Assembly: GCA_021155195.1 (NCBI GenBank)
Contig: JAJNPV010000037.1
Location: 1-64,000 of the forward strand
Direction: 5' to 3'
From: Ohtaekwangia sp.
GTDB taxonomy: Bacteria > Bacteroidota > Bacteroidia > Cytophagales > Cyclobacteriaceae
DNA: 64,000 bases
Part shown: in pieces, positions 35,117 through 44,263 of the stretch
Numbering within the stretch: position 1 is the stretch's first letter
Layout: the number at the start of each line of letters is the position of its first letter
Translations under genes and position numbers: made by a program
The notes under the pieces: generated by a model
The model's input: only the letters and a program-made list of their open reading frames with translations
What the model was told of the DNA's origin: nothing
Databases searched by the model: none

Positions 35117-35358
35117 GTGATCTTACTAAAATTACCCGAGCACAGCTTGCTTTACGGAATGGGCAGGATAAACCCGAAATCTGGATTGCTTATCAAGGCT
35201 TAGTGTATGACGTAACCCACTCGCGGCTTTGGCGAAACGGAAAGCATTATGAGCATTGGGCAGGGCAAGACCTGACTGACGAGTTGAAGGATGCACCGCA
35301 CACGGAGAAGGTTTTTGAAAAACTTAAAGTAATAGGCGCCTTGCATACGATGGCATAA
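35113..35358 (+). CDS. Cytochrome b5-like heme-binding protein
   Basis: 81 residues with no signal peptide. The fold markers of short bacterial cytochrome b5-like proteins are present: GQDKPEIWIAYQGLVYDVT, the THSRLW segment, the first His region GKHYEHWAGQDLTDEL and the second in DAPHTEKV. Heme binding is predicted from family. ATGA overlap with the RDD gene indicates coupled translation. A link between an RDD membrane protein and a small redox protein is suggestive, but its job is unknown. Confidence 0.88.
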   Translation: MSDLTKITRAQLALRNGQDKPEIWIAYQGLVYDVTHSRLWRNGKHYEHWAGQDLTDELKDAPHTEKVFEKLKVIGALHTMA

Positions 35359-35406
35359 TCGGCTGTTTCCGTAAATTACACCGTTTAAAAAATCTAACTA
35401 CCCTAG

Positions 35407-36249
35407 ATGATTATTGTTGCAGACAGCGGAGGTTCTAAAATCGATTGGCGACTCTTGAAAAAAGATGGAACCATCGGGCAGGCAAACAGCCCGGGGTTTA
35501 ATCCATATTACCAACCGCTACAAGACTTGGACACTATCCTTACCGAACATTTGGTGCAAAACGTGCAAGAGCCCGTTGATAAAATATTTTATTATGGTAC
35601 CGGTGTTTCTTCAGAAAAAAATCAACAGATAATACAAGATGCGTTTGCTAAGTACTGGCCAAAGGCACACATAGAAATTGGTTGGGATTTGCTGGCAGCT
35701 GCACGGGCGTTGTGTGGAACAGAGCCAGGCATTGCGTGCATTTTAGGAACGGGCTCTAACTCCTGTTTATACAATGGCGAAAAAATAATTGACAATGTAG
35801 CAAACTTAGGTTGGATATTGGCAGACGAAGGATCGGGAACGTATATCGGCAAGAAATTTATTTTTGATTACTTCCGCAACGAAATGCCAGAAGCCTTAGC
35901 GAAACAATTTAAAGCTCGCTTTCCATGGAGCCGGGAAGAAGTGCTGGAGAAAGTGTATCAGGGTGAAAAGCCCGGTGCCTTTCTGGCAACATTTGCCAAG
36001 TTTATTTTTCAGCACCTGAAGGAGCCCTACTGTTATAAATTGATTTACGATTGTTTTTCGGATTTCTATGAAAACAACGTGATGAAGTACGATAATTATC
36101 AAAACATTAAAGTTCACTTTACAGGATCCATTTCATTCTACTTTAGTGATGTGCTGCGCCAGGTAGCAAACGATAAAGGAATCACCGTAAAAAATATTCT
36201 GGAAGGCCCTATTGCTGGGTTAACGCTGTATCATAAGAAAGATCTTTGA
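35407..36249 (+). CDS. BadF/BadG-type ATPase, probable N-acetylglucosamine kinase
   Basis: 280 residues of the ASKHA fold. The phosphate-1 loop is MIIVADSGGSKIDWRLL, the phosphate-2 loop ACILGTGSNSCLYNG, with LADEGSGTYIGKKFI and the adenosine segment VHFTGSISFYFSD. The family includes N-acetylglucosamine and glucosamine kinases as well as benzoyl-CoA reductase activators. No Cys pair of the activase type is visible, so a sugar kinase is the better reading. It follows the cytochrome gene after 48 bases. Confidence 0.85.
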   Translation: MIIVADSGGSKIDWRLLKKDGTIGQANSPGFNPYYQPLQDLDTILTEHLVQNVQEPVDKIFYYGTGVSSEKNQQIIQDAFAKYWPKAHIEIGWDLLAAARALCGTEPGIACILGTGSNSCLYNGEKIIDNVANLGWILADEGSGTYIGKKFIFDYFRNEMPEALAKQFKARFPWSREEVLEKVYQGEKPGAFLATFAKFIFQHLKEPYCYKLIYDCFSDFYENNVMKYDNYQNIKVHFTGSISFYFSDVLRQVANDKGITVKNILEGPIAGLTLYHKKDL

Positions 36250-36337
36250 AATAAATTGACAGTGGACAATGAACAATTGATAATCACTTATCGTTGCATT
36301 ATTGTCAATTTTCCATTTTCAAATATCAAATTTAATT

Positions 36338-36904
36338 GTGCACCAAATCGAACCCTTTTCTAATTGGCTAACGTATTACGATTCATCGCACGATGAAGAC
36401 TCACCTTTCTTTGGTAAGGAATACAATTACGATCTTTATTCAGAAGCCATCTACGGATACTATATCGACCCGGCCTGGGATTCATTTGGATCAGAGACAT
36501 TGTATCTCAAAACCTTGTATGCCGATTATGAAGAAGGTTTTGTAATTCTTGAATTTATTGGCGAGTGGAACGACACGATCAACAATGATATAATGACGTT
36601 AAAGCGCGACTTTTTAGAGATGTTGATGATAAAAGGAATTAATAAATTCATTTTAATCGGTGAAAACATTTTTAATTTTCACGGCTCTGATGATTTGTAC
36701 TATGAAGAATGGTTTGAAGAAGTAGAAGACGGCTGGATTGCTGCGGTTAGCTTTCCGGATTTTATTCAACAAGAGTTAAGAAAATATCGAATTGACTCAT
36801 ACATTAATATGGGTGGCACGTTGCAAATTACTCAGTGGCGTACGCTTCATCCACTCAAGTTTTATGAATTGGTGAAACAACTTATTCAACGAAGGTTAAA
36901 TTAG
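36338..36904 (+). CDS. Conserved hypothetical protein
   Basis: 188 residues from GTG 36338. This start is chosen because the upstream extension from TTG 36302 is atypical; it is uncertain. Acidic and aromatic-rich (SNWLTYYDSSHDEDSPFFG, GYYIDPAWDSFGS), it has no signal peptide or membrane span. The middle GFVILEFIGEWNDTINND and the C-terminal GGTLQITQWRTLHP look like a compact alpha/beta protein found in Bacteroidota without known function. It stands alone between the sugar kinase and the SprT gene. Confidence 0.7.
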   Translation: MHQIEPFSNWLTYYDSSHDEDSPFFGKEYNYDLYSEAIYGYYIDPAWDSFGSETLYLKTLYADYEEGFVILEFIGEWNDTINNDIMTLKRDFLEMLMIKGINKFILIGENIFNFHGSDDLYYEEWFEEVEDGWIAAVSFPDFIQQELRKYRIDSYINMGGTLQITQWRTLHPLKFYELVKQLIQRRLN

Positions 36905-36909
36905 TTGAC

Positions 36910-37003
36910 CTTTACCGCTAAGGCACAAGGACGCAAAGAAACTTTAGTCATTCTGATATCTAAACTTTGCGCCTCCGCGCAGACAGGTCTTTGCGTAAAA
37001 TTT
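36910..37003. repeat. Dispersed intergenic palindromic element
   Basis: Between the stops of two convergent genes lies a CGCTAAGGCACAAGGACGCA-type stretch. It has ACGCAAAGA on the left and TCTTTGCGT on the right, with CTTTGCGCCTCCGCG in between. Such sequences recur widely between Bacteroidota genes. The arms could fold, and I suppose the element is a non-coding repeat relic. Confidence 0.5.
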
Positions 37004-37005
37004 AT

Positions 37006-37629
37006 TTAAAAGATTGATAGTTGAGCATGACCCACCGGAACATCGGCAGGCACTAAAAATTGTCTTTTAGATTTTACCTCAAGGCAAAGCACTCGGGTTC
37101 GTTGCAACTTTCCTTTTTTAAACCAGCGACCGTTCAAATCAAAAACACTTCCTTCCGGGATATCGGACAGCAAAGTAGTTTTCGCAGCCCGCGGATCATA
37201 TTTGCGTAATAGTTTGGTTAGCTCACTGTCTGAATACGTAGAGGCTTTTGGGTTGGCCATATGTTTCTGGAGCATCGAAAGAATTTCTGCGGGGAAAATC
37301 TCAGGATTTAACATAGGAGCGAACAACTCCTGAAAAGCCTTTTTCCACTCAGATCCATGAGCTTCCGCCCGAAAGCCATGCCTCTGGTGAACATGAAGAT
37401 GCGCGACTTCGTGTATATAAGTAATTAAAAACTCGTAGGGATGTAAATCTTTGTTTACCGTAATCTTTGGAACATGTCCATGCCTGCAGGTAAAATCACC
37501 CGATTTAGAAATCCTCTTTTTACTAAGCTCAAAATGAAATGGTCTTTGCTCCCACAGTTGAACGCAGTAGTCCAATGAGGCGGGGGGAAGCTGTTGGTGT
37601 AGTTGATTGTGAATGGATAGAGTTTGCAA
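37006..37629 (-). CDS. SprT-like zinc protease-domain protein
   Basis: 207 residues. The zinc motif HEVAH lies in LITYIHEVAHLHVHQRHG near residue 75, with a third ligand region RAEAHGSEWKKAFQEL. This is the SprT/Spartan-type fold; many bacterial members have unproven activity. A small basic C-terminal domain (residues about 140-207) resembles a degenerate zinc ribbon or beta domain without the usual Cys pairs. It is followed upstream by a micro-lipoprotein gene, separated by a terminator. Confidence 0.87.
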   Translation of the reverse strand: MQTLSIHNQLHQQLPPASLDYCVQLWEQRPFHFELSKKRISKSGDFTCRHGHVPKITVNKDLHPYEFLITYIHEVAHLHVHQRHGFRAEAHGSEWKKAFQELFAPMLNPEIFPAEILSMLQKHMANPKASTYSDSELTKLLRKYDPRAAKTTLLSDIPEGSVFDLNGRWFKKGKLQRTRVLCLEVKSKRQFLVPADVPVGHAQLSIF

Positions 37630-37644
37630 AACAGAGGCAAAATA

Positions 37645-37674
37645 AAAAAGGCTTTAGATTTCTAAAGCCTTTTT
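37645..37674 (-). terminator. Intrinsic terminator of the micro-lipoprotein gene
   Basis: On the minus strand a 14-base stem with a tiny loop (AAAAAGGCTTTAGA against TCTAAAGCCTTTTT) ends in a T-run, 20 bases after the stop of the 54-residue lipoprotein. The T-flanks on both sides would let it work in both directions. Confidence 0.85.
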
Positions 37675-37694
37675 GAGAATAATCCTTTAAAGGA

Positions 37695-37859
37695 TTACAT
37701 GATAGAATCTAATGAATCAACAGCAGTTGTATCAATAGGGGCTTCAATGATAGTAGTTACGGTGTCCATAGTAGCAGCAGCTTCTTCCTTCTTAGCGCCA
37801 CATGCAACCATAGCTATCGCAAAGCCAAATACGATAAGAGATGCAATAATTTTTTTCAT
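37695..37859 (-). CDS. Micro-lipoprotein, 54 residues
   Basis: A 54-codon frame starting MKKIIASLIVFGFAIAMVAC, with a lipobox Cys20, then GAKKEEAAAT and a low-complexity Thr/Asp/Ile-rich tail ending SLDSIM. It has a -7 element TACCTTTG on the minus strand at 37895-37888 and a strong terminator, so it is a complete transcription unit. Small lipoproteins of this kind are common in Bacteroidota, and their roles are unknown. It was too short for a routine gene scan but is well supported by its signal sequence and flanks. Confidence 0.75.
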   Translation of the reverse strand: MKKIIASLIVFGFAIAMVACGAKKEEAAATMDTVTTIIEAPIDTTAVDSLDSIM

Positions 37860-38010
37860 AGTTAATAGGTTTTTTTGAATTTGGTTGCAAAGGTAAAATT
37901 ATACCTTGGATTTGCAGCAAGAAGTAAGAAAAAATCCCATTTATCACAATTATCTTCCAACGATCAACATTATTGACCTTTGCTTTTCGGGTTAGCAAAC
38001 GTTTGCTGAA

Positions 38011-39318
38011 TTACTTCTTTCGGAAGAATAGCCGAACCGGCACACCCTCAAATACAAACTTGTCGCGAATCTTGTTTTCCAGGAACCGCACATACGAGGG
38101 TTGAATGTATTGAGGCAAGTTGCAAAAGAAGGCAAACGCTGGCGACTTACCGGGTACCTGGGTTATATACTTGATCTGAATATGCTTCCCCTTTATAGCA
38201 GCCGGTGGGTAGTGAACAATTTCCGGCAACATCGAATCATTAAGCGCGGAGGTGGGGATTCGTTTGGTTTTATTCTCGTATACCTGCACGGCTTTTTCAA
38301 TCACTTGAAAGATACGCTGCTTGGTAACTACCGAAGCAAAAACATAGGGGATGTAATCGATAGGAGCAAGCTTTTCCTGCATCTCCTTTTTAAATTTATC
38401 AGCTGTTTGGGTATCCTTTTCAATAAGATCCCACTTGTTAACCATAATCACAATTCCCTTGTTTTGCTTATGGGCCAATACAATAATGTTTACGTCCTGC
38501 GACTCCAATCCACGCTCGGCATCAATTACTATAATACACACATCACTTTCTTCTAAGGCACGCAACGATCTTAGCACTGAATAGAACTCCACATCCTCAG
38601 TTACCTTGCTTTTCTTTCTAATACCAGCAGTGTCAATCAGAATAAAATCGTTGCCATACATTTTGTAACGCGAGTGAATGGCATCACGTGTGGTGCCGGC
38701 TTCATCAGTAACAATGCTGCGCTCAATACCTAGCAACACATTTAGAAAGGATGACTTGCCTACATTCGGTCTTCCCAAAATTGCAATCTTAGGAATGCCG
38801 GCATCGGGGTCTTCAATTCCTTCATCAGGAAATACCTTTACTAGTTCGTCCAACAGCTCACCGGTGCCTGAACCATTCTCGGCAGACATCGTATAAACCT
38901 CGCCCATACCCAGTTCATAAAACTCGTTGGCTTCAGCAGTTTTACTGGGTGTATCTGCTTTGTTGGCCGCTAAAAAAACAGGTTTTTTTGATCTGCGGAT
39001 GATTTGAGCAAACTCTTTATCGTAGCCGGTTAGTCCAGCCTTGCAGTCTACCATAAAAATCACAGCAGAGCATTCATCTAGTGCTAATGCAACCTGCTTT
39101 CTTATTTGAGATTCAAACTTATCGTCCGATCCGGTTACATACCCTCCAGTATCAATAACCGTAAAAAACTTGCCGATCCACTCGGCATATCCATAATGAC
39201 GGTCGCGCGTAACCCCCGGCATGTCATCCATAATGGCCTGTCGCTGTTCTACTAAACGGTTAAAAAATGTGGATTTACCTACGTTAGGCCTTCCTACTAT
39301 TGCTACAATGTTTGCCAT
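38011..39318 (-). CDS. der: GTPase Der (EngA), ribosome assembly
   Basis: 435 residues with two consecutive G domains, unique to Der. G1 motifs are GRPNVGKSTFFN and GRPNVGKSSFLN; G3 are DTGGY and DTAGI; G4 are NKAD and NKWD. A KH-like C-terminal domain follows. It binds the large ribosomal subunit during assembly. It lies head-to-tail with era (both minus), 134 bases apart, grouping two assembly GTPases. Confidence 0.98.
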   Translation of the reverse strand: MANIVAIVGRPNVGKSTFFNRLVEQRQAIMDDMPGVTRDRHYGYAEWIGKFFTVIDTGGYVTGSDDKFESQIRKQVALALDECSAVIFMVDCKAGLTGYDKEFAQIIRRSKKPVFLAANKADTPSKTAEANEFYELGMGEVYTMSAENGSGTGELLDELVKVFPDEGIEDPDAGIPKIAILGRPNVGKSSFLNVLLGIERSIVTDEAGTTRDAIHSRYKMYGNDFILIDTAGIRKKSKVTEDVEFYSVLRSLRALEESDVCIIVIDAERGLESQDVNIIVLAHKQNKGIVIMVNKWDLIEKDTQTADKFKKEMQEKLAPIDYIPYVFASVVTKQRIFQVIEKAVQVYENKTKRIPTSALNDSMLPEIVHYPPAAIKGKHIQIKYITQVPGKSPAFAFFCNLPQYIQPSYVRFLENKIRDKFVFEGVPVRLFFRKK

Positions 39319-39452
39319 GATTTGATTGCCGATCCATCAATTAGCCCATTTTTTAATGGATTAAGGTGGGTTCGATCTGCAAAGTTGGTGATAATATTCT
39401 AAATAACATGGGTAACCTCAATTGACAAATTGAAGCATTGATAACAGGCCAA

Positions 39453-40328
39453 TTAATCAATGTACCCAAACTGTTTTAGTTTCAGTTTTTGCTTACGCCA
39501 GTTGTCTGCCACTTTTACATGAGTCTCCAAAAATACTTTCTTACCAAAAAATGATTCCATCGCTTGTCTGGCTTCAGTGCCAACTTTCTTTAAAGAACTG
39601 CCGCCTTTCCCAATAACAATTCCCTTCTGTGAGTCGCGCTCTACATAAATAATCGCGCGAATGCGAAGGATTGCTTCTTCGTCTTTAAAGCTATCAATAC
39701 CCACGGCTGTGCTATACGGTATTTCCTGATCGTAATTCAAAAATATTTTTTCGCGAATCATTTCGGCAGCAAAAAATCGCTCGCTGCGATCGGTGAGATC
39801 TTCTTTTGGATAATAAGGAGGGTGTTCTGGCAAATATTTTTTGATAGTATCAAGTACACTGTCAATATTGATTGCATTCCTGGCCGATACGGAAAGTATT
39901 TCTTTCACGTCTATCAGACTTTTCCAATAATCAATTTTGTCTTTAACCTGCGATCCTTTTGCCAGATCAATTTTATTGATGACAAGAATAATAGGAGTTT
40001 GAATTGTTTTTAATAACGCAAAAGAATGTTCGTCATACTTCTCCTCCAACTCAACTATCAGCAAAACAACGTCAGCATCATCTAACGATACTTTTACGAA
40101 GCCCATCATCACCTCCTGCAGTTCATACTTGGGTTCCAGGATGCCGGGAGTATCAGAATACACAATTTGAAAATCTTCGCCATTCAAAATACCCATAATG
40201 CGATGCCGGGTAGTTTGTGCTTTGGAAGTAATGATGGATAGATTTTCGCCCACCAGTTTATTCATCAGGCTGCTCTTGCCAACGTTGGGGCGGCCTACAA
40301 TACTGACGAAACCTGATTTGTGAGACAT
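39453..40328 (-). CDS. era: GTPase Era, small-subunit assembly
   Basis: 291 residues. One G domain (GRPNVGKSSLMN, DTPGI, NKID) is followed by a C-terminal KH domain with IVIGKGGSSLKKVGTEAR. Era binds the 3' end of 16S rRNA and checks small-subunit maturation. It is 82 bases downstream of the orphan CHAT gene and upstream of der. Confidence 0.98.
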   Translation of the reverse strand: MSHKSGFVSIVGRPNVGKSSLMNKLVGENLSIITSKAQTTRHRIMGILNGEDFQIVYSDTPGILEPKYELQEVMMGFVKVSLDDADVVLLIVELEEKYDEHSFALLKTIQTPIILVINKIDLAKGSQVKDKIDYWKSLIDVKEILSVSARNAINIDSVLDTIKKYLPEHPPYYPKEDLTDRSERFFAAEMIREKIFLNYDQEIPYSTAVGIDSFKDEEAILRIRAIIYVERDSQKGIVIGKGGSSLKKVGTEARQAMESFFGKKVFLETHVKVADNWRKQKLKLKQFGYID

Positions 40329-40410
40329 GGTATATTTTTAAAGCGGTAAGAAATGTATCACCAAAGTTAATCTTTATAAAAGTAGAATGATGGTATAACG
40401 ATTTAGTGAA

Positions 40411-41778
40411 TTAATCTTTCTTTTGGAGGGGCACTAGTTCAACTGGGCCCAGAAGCCTGTAGGGGACTCCAAAATTTTGAAAAGCCGACCAGTTAATCGG
40501 ATCTGTTTCTTTTCTTATTTTATACTTGAGTACGGCTTGCCTCCAGTGTTCGGCAGGGAAAAAAGGATGAGGTTGCTTGAGCTCCTGTACGAATAAATTC
40601 ATCAACTTTTCTGTTTCTAAGTCATTCACGTCCCACAGGCTCATCAACACACTTTGTGCGCCTGCTTTAAGAAAACCACGTGCTAGACCAACAATGCCCG
40701 CCTCGTGAATCATTCCCAATCCTGTTTGGCAGGCACTTAGTACAACAATTGGTTTTTGCCTTAATTCCATGGACTGGATTTCGCGAGGCGTGAGGTATCC
40801 GCACCCATCAGGTTGGTTTAGTGCTATGAAACTTTTATCAAGGGGTGATTCAGGATCGGCCCAACCATGTGTAGCAAAATAAATAAAGTTTGAATCTCGC
40901 ATTCTGGAAATAACAGAATCTTTGATTACAGCTGAGTTAATAAGCGGAGAGGTATGCAACAACTCAGCTACTTTAAGAGTTTCACTTTCAGCTCCTGGCA
41001 ACTGAGGCAACCCGTTAGTGCAAGAATCAGTAAAGGCTGGATTTCCACCGATAAGTGGGTCTTTTAAACGAAACTGATAACCTTCTTTTTTTTCTGTATA
41101 ATTCAAATCGTAGCCCATTGCGTTCTTCTCTACAGATTGAAAAAACTGAGTAAAGTTGTGTGCAAATGAATATGATAAGGAATCGATCAGCATTCCGTTC
41201 TTATCGCCCCACGGTTTTAAAAGGGCAAACGGAAAACTAGAAACATTGAGAATAGGTAGAATGATTAAATGTCGCTTACCAACAAGCTTTTCGGCAATAG
41301 GCAGTGGAAAAAAAATGGTGCTAATCAAAGGTGTACTTTGGATGGTGTGCAGCCTGTATTTCTTGTTTTGATTTTTTATTACGCTTCGGTTCGATTGATT
41401 AAGTTTTTCATCGATTGACAAGGAAAATTTAAGCGTGTTCTCAAGGGTAATCAAGGAATCAATGGTAATTGGTAAGTGGTATGTTACCTCTAGTCCATTA
41501 GCATTAAACAACCAATGATATAATGTATCGCTCTCAAAATGATAGAAGAGCAATGCCACAGGTTGTGGGTTTCCAGTATGATCTTCGCCATATTCCCTTA
41601 TCACATTGGCAATTTTATTCTTATTCACTTTTCCTTCGTGATAAGAAAGTCCACGCGTAGCCATGAGATTTTTAAATTTTACCTCATATGCATTAAGCTG
41701 ACGGTTAAGAAGTTCATTCTGCTGTGCCGAAATCAGATGAGTTGCAAAATGAAAAACAAGGAAAAAGATTAACCTCAT
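40411..41778 (-). CDS. Exported orphan CHAT-domain protease
   Basis: 455 residues from ATG 41778, preferred because it starts the signal peptide directly (MRLIFFLVFHFATHLISAQQ). An earlier ATG adds seven residues. A helical region (20-130) is followed by a CHAT domain with predicted catalytic His304 in FATHGWADPES and Cys350 in LSACQTGLG, then MSLWDVND as in the family. It has no TPR array of its own, unlike the CHAT protein at 9135. No partner gene is adjacent: era lies downstream and the initiator tRNA upstream, both ordinary. Confidence 0.88.
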   Translation of the reverse strand: MRLIFFLVFHFATHLISAQQNELLNRQLNAYEVKFKNLMATRGLSYHEGKVNKNKIANVIREYGEDHTGNPQPVALLFYHFESDTLYHWLFNANGLEVTYHLPITIDSLITLENTLKFSLSIDEKLNQSNRSVIKNQNKKYRLHTIQSTPLISTIFFPLPIAEKLVGKRHLIILPILNVSSFPFALLKPWGDKNGMLIDSLSYSFAHNFTQFFQSVEKNAMGYDLNYTEKKEGYQFRLKDPLIGGNPAFTDSCTNGLPQLPGAESETLKVAELLHTSPLINSAVIKDSVISRMRDSNFIYFATHGWADPESPLDKSFIALNQPDGCGYLTPREIQSMELRQKPIVVLSACQTGLGMIHEAGIVGLARGFLKAGAQSVLMSLWDVNDLETEKLMNLFVQELKQPHPFFPAEHWRQAVLKYKIRKETDPINWSAFQNFGVPYRLLGPVELVPLQKKD

Positions 41779-41907
41779 AAAGAATTGATGGGTCAACATA
41801 AAGGTTGAGTAACCTTACAAAAATCCAAGATATAATCAATAATAGCTCGGTTGGTTCTGGGTATAACAAAGAAAGCGACCAAACGGTCGCTTTCTTTTCT
41901 ATTTTAG

Positions 41908-41980
<73 letters not shown>

Positions 41981-41990
41981 ATTTGGATTG

Positions 41991-42022
41991 CAAAAGTAGA
42001 ACGAGTAGGGTTAAAAACCAAA
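41991..42022 (-). promoter_or_regulatory. Promoter of the initiator tRNA
   Basis: On the minus strand TTTG (42022-42019), a 20-base spacer and TACTTTTG (41998-41991) match the Bacteroidota promoter, 10 bases before the mature tRNA 5' end. The close spacing suits a tRNA with a very short leader. Confidence 0.7.
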
Positions 42023-42090
42023 TGATCTGCAATATCCGTTTGCTCCACATCGTCTTTTTGTAAATTCAAGGCTTTAAAAAACGAAATGCT

Positions 42091-43116
42091 ATGGTAATTG
42101 ACTTACGCAGCGACACCGTTACCAAACCAACCCCAGGTATGCATGCCGCTATGGTGAATGCAGCAGTGGGCGATGATGTATTTGGTGAAGACCCGAGTGT
42201 GAAGGAGTTAGAAAGGAAATGCGCAGATTTATTGGGGATGGAAGCAGCGGTTTTTTGTCCTTCGGGTACAATGACTAACCAGATCGGAATTAGAATTTTG
42301 ACACAGCCATACGATGAAGTTATTTGCCATAAGGGTTCCCACATTTACAAGTATGAGGGTGGTGGCCTGGCAGGCAATAGTTTGGTGAGTGTACGCTTGT
42401 TGGAGGGCGACCGTGGAAGAATTTCGGTTGAAGAAATTGAAGCAAACATTAATAATGTTCAGGATGCCCATCAGCCAATTTCATCAGTAGTGGCTTTGGA
42501 AAATACCGTGGTAAGAGAAGCGGGTAGTTACTATACCTTGGATCAAATCAAAAACATCAGTCAGTTTGCGCGGGCACAAGGATTAAAAATGCACCTCGAT
42601 GGGGCTAGGTTGTTTAATGCATTGATCGAAACAAAGGATAAGGCAGTCGAGTATGGAAAATATTTCGATACGATTTCGATTTGCTTATCGAAAGGATTGG
42701 GCGCACCCGTTGGTTCTGTGTTGGTTTGTAAAAAAGAATTAGAACCCAAAGCCAGACGCATGCGAAAAGCATTTGGCGGTGGCATGCGTCAAGCAGGTTT
42801 TTTAGCAGCAGCAGCTTCGTATGCGTTGGATAATCACATAACTCGGTTAAAAGAAGATCATGTAAGAGCGGGTGAATTAGGTAAAGTACTCTCACGTGTT
42901 ACTTGGGTTAAGTCTGTTATGCCTGTGGATACAAACATTGTAATCTTTTCCGTTATCGATCAAATCACTCCCGAAAAGGTTTTATCAAAATTTGCAGAGC
43001 AACATATCAAGGCAATAAAGTTTGGCGCCCAGGAAATCAGATTGGTTACTCATTTGGATTTTGATGATAACATGCTGACAAAAACAATTGATGTCATAAA
43101 GAAACTCTCCTTTTAA
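42091..43116 (+). CDS. ltaE: Low-specificity L-threonine aldolase
   Basis: 341 residues of a PLP enzyme that splits threonine or allo-threonine into glycine and acetaldehyde. The start IDLRSDTVTKPTPGM is diagnostic, with GDDVFGEDPSV, FCPSGTMTNQI and LHLDGARLFNA-type MHLDGARLFNA. The PLP lysine is in SICLSKGLGAPVGS, followed by RKAFGGGMRQAG. It is divergent from the tRNA and followed two bases later by a DUF3667 gene. Confidence 0.96.
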   Translation: MVIDLRSDTVTKPTPGMHAAMVNAAVGDDVFGEDPSVKELERKCADLLGMEAAVFCPSGTMTNQIGIRILTQPYDEVICHKGSHIYKYEGGGLAGNSLVSVRLLEGDRGRISVEEIEANINNVQDAHQPISSVVALENTVVREAGSYYTLDQIKNISQFARAQGLKMHLDGARLFNALIETKDKAVEYGKYFDTISICLSKGLGAPVGSVLVCKKELEPKARRMRKAFGGGMRQAGFLAAAASYALDNHITRLKEDHVRAGELGKVLSRVTWVKSVMPVDTNIVIFSVIDQITPEKVLSKFAEQHIKAIKFGAQEIRLVTHLDFDDNMLTKTIDVIKKLSF

Positions 43117-43117
43117 C

Positions 43118-44263
43118 ATGGATGAGTTAGGAAAATCTTTTCCTGCTGCCGAAGGAATGGTAGATGCTGAACAAGGTGGCAAGAGAGCCCCTGTAAATGA
43201 GCACTGCTTGAACTGTGGAACTAAGCTCCAGGATATCTATTGTCATCATTGCGGGCAGAAGGATATTCCTAAAAGACAGACCCTCCGCGAGCTCATTGAA
43301 AACTTCATTGGTTCTTTCTACAGCTTTGAGTCAAAATTTTTTCGAACCGTAAAGTACTTACTTTTAAAACCCGGGTTTCTACCTCTGGAGTACACGGCTG
43401 GTAAAAGAGAAAGCTATTATCACCCGGCCAGGGCGTATGTGTTTATCAGCTTTGTATTTTTTCTTCTGTTGTTTTCTTTACCTGATAAGGATGAGAACAA
43501 GGATAAAAGTCGTGCAATGACTGCCCAGGAACAAGTGGAGTTGGACAAGAATCTGGGCAAAATGAAGAAGCAACTTGGAAAAGTTGGCCTTGATTCAGCG
43601 ATTATGGACTCTGTAATTACTCAGATAGAAAAAGCCGCAGACACAACGCAGATAATAACTTTCGATAAGGATAATGAAAAAAAACTAAAGGGCAAAAAAG
43701 GTAAAACAGATTTTAGTTTATCGGATACCGAGTATGAATCGGTTAAAGAATATGACTCAGTTCAAAACACCTTGCCAGCTTCTGAGCGAGACAATTGGTT
43801 TATGCAAAAGCTGAATGTACGCTCCATCGAATTGAATAATAAATATAAAGATGATGATGGAGGTCAGCGCTTTGGGGATGATTTCGGGCAAGCATTTTTA
43901 GATAATTTTTCAAAGGTGCTTTTTTATCTACTTCCCATTTTTGCGCTTTTATTGAAACTACTTTATGCGCGCAGGGATTTTTATTATTCCGAGCATCTTG
44001 TGTTTTCAATTTATTATTACAACTTTTTCTATCTGGCTTCCACGTTGTATCTGCTTTTGGATTACATTCCTATTGTGGGTGGTTGGTTGGATGCAATAAT
44101 TGTAATTTGGATAATTATTTATTTACCAATTGCAATGAAGAGAATGTATTTGCAGAGTTGGGGAAAAACAATTTTGAAGTATGCAATATTTTTCTTCTTG
44201 TTCTCAATATTTTTAGCATTGGGAGTGACTACAAGTATGCTCCTTATTATAATGTCTCTTTAA
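43118..44263 (+). CDS. DUF3667 membrane protein with zinc ribbon
   Basis: 381 residues. A short N-terminal zinc-ribbon motif, HCLNCG with YCHHCGQK (about residues 26-46), is followed by the DUF3667 signature GSFYSFESKFFRTVKYL, KPGFLPLEYTAGKRESYYHPARAYVF and several membrane spans (about 108-125, 265-285, 290-320 and 355-378) around a long charged middle loop. The function is unknown. It is common in Bacteroidota. The start is two bases after the aldolase stop, and its own stop is followed directly by the rarA ATG. Confidence 0.9.
   Translation: MDELGKSFPAAEGMVDAEQGGKRAPVNEHCLNCGTKLQDIYCHHCGQKDIPKRQTLRELIENFIGSFYSFESKFFRTVKYLLLKPGFLPLEYTAGKRESYYHPARAYVFISFVFFLLLFSLPDKDENKDKSRAMTAQEQVELDKNLGKMKKQLGKVGLDSAIMDSVITQIEKAADTTQIITFDKDNEKKLKGKKGKTDFSLSDTEYESVKEYDSVQNTLPASERDNWFMQKLNVRSIELNNKYKDDDGGQRFGDDFGQAFLDNFSKVLFYLLPIFALLLKLLYARRDFYYSEHLVFSIYYYNFFYLASTLYLLLDYIPIVGGWLDAIIVIWIIIYLPIAMKRMYLQSWGKTILKYAIFFFLFSIFLALGVTTSMLLIIMSL

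Noticed and set aside
38101..38556. 151-codon open frame on the plus strand inside der
   Set aside because: Lies wholly antisense to a highly conserved GTPase gene; the protein shows no domain and the frame is a shadow of codon bias.
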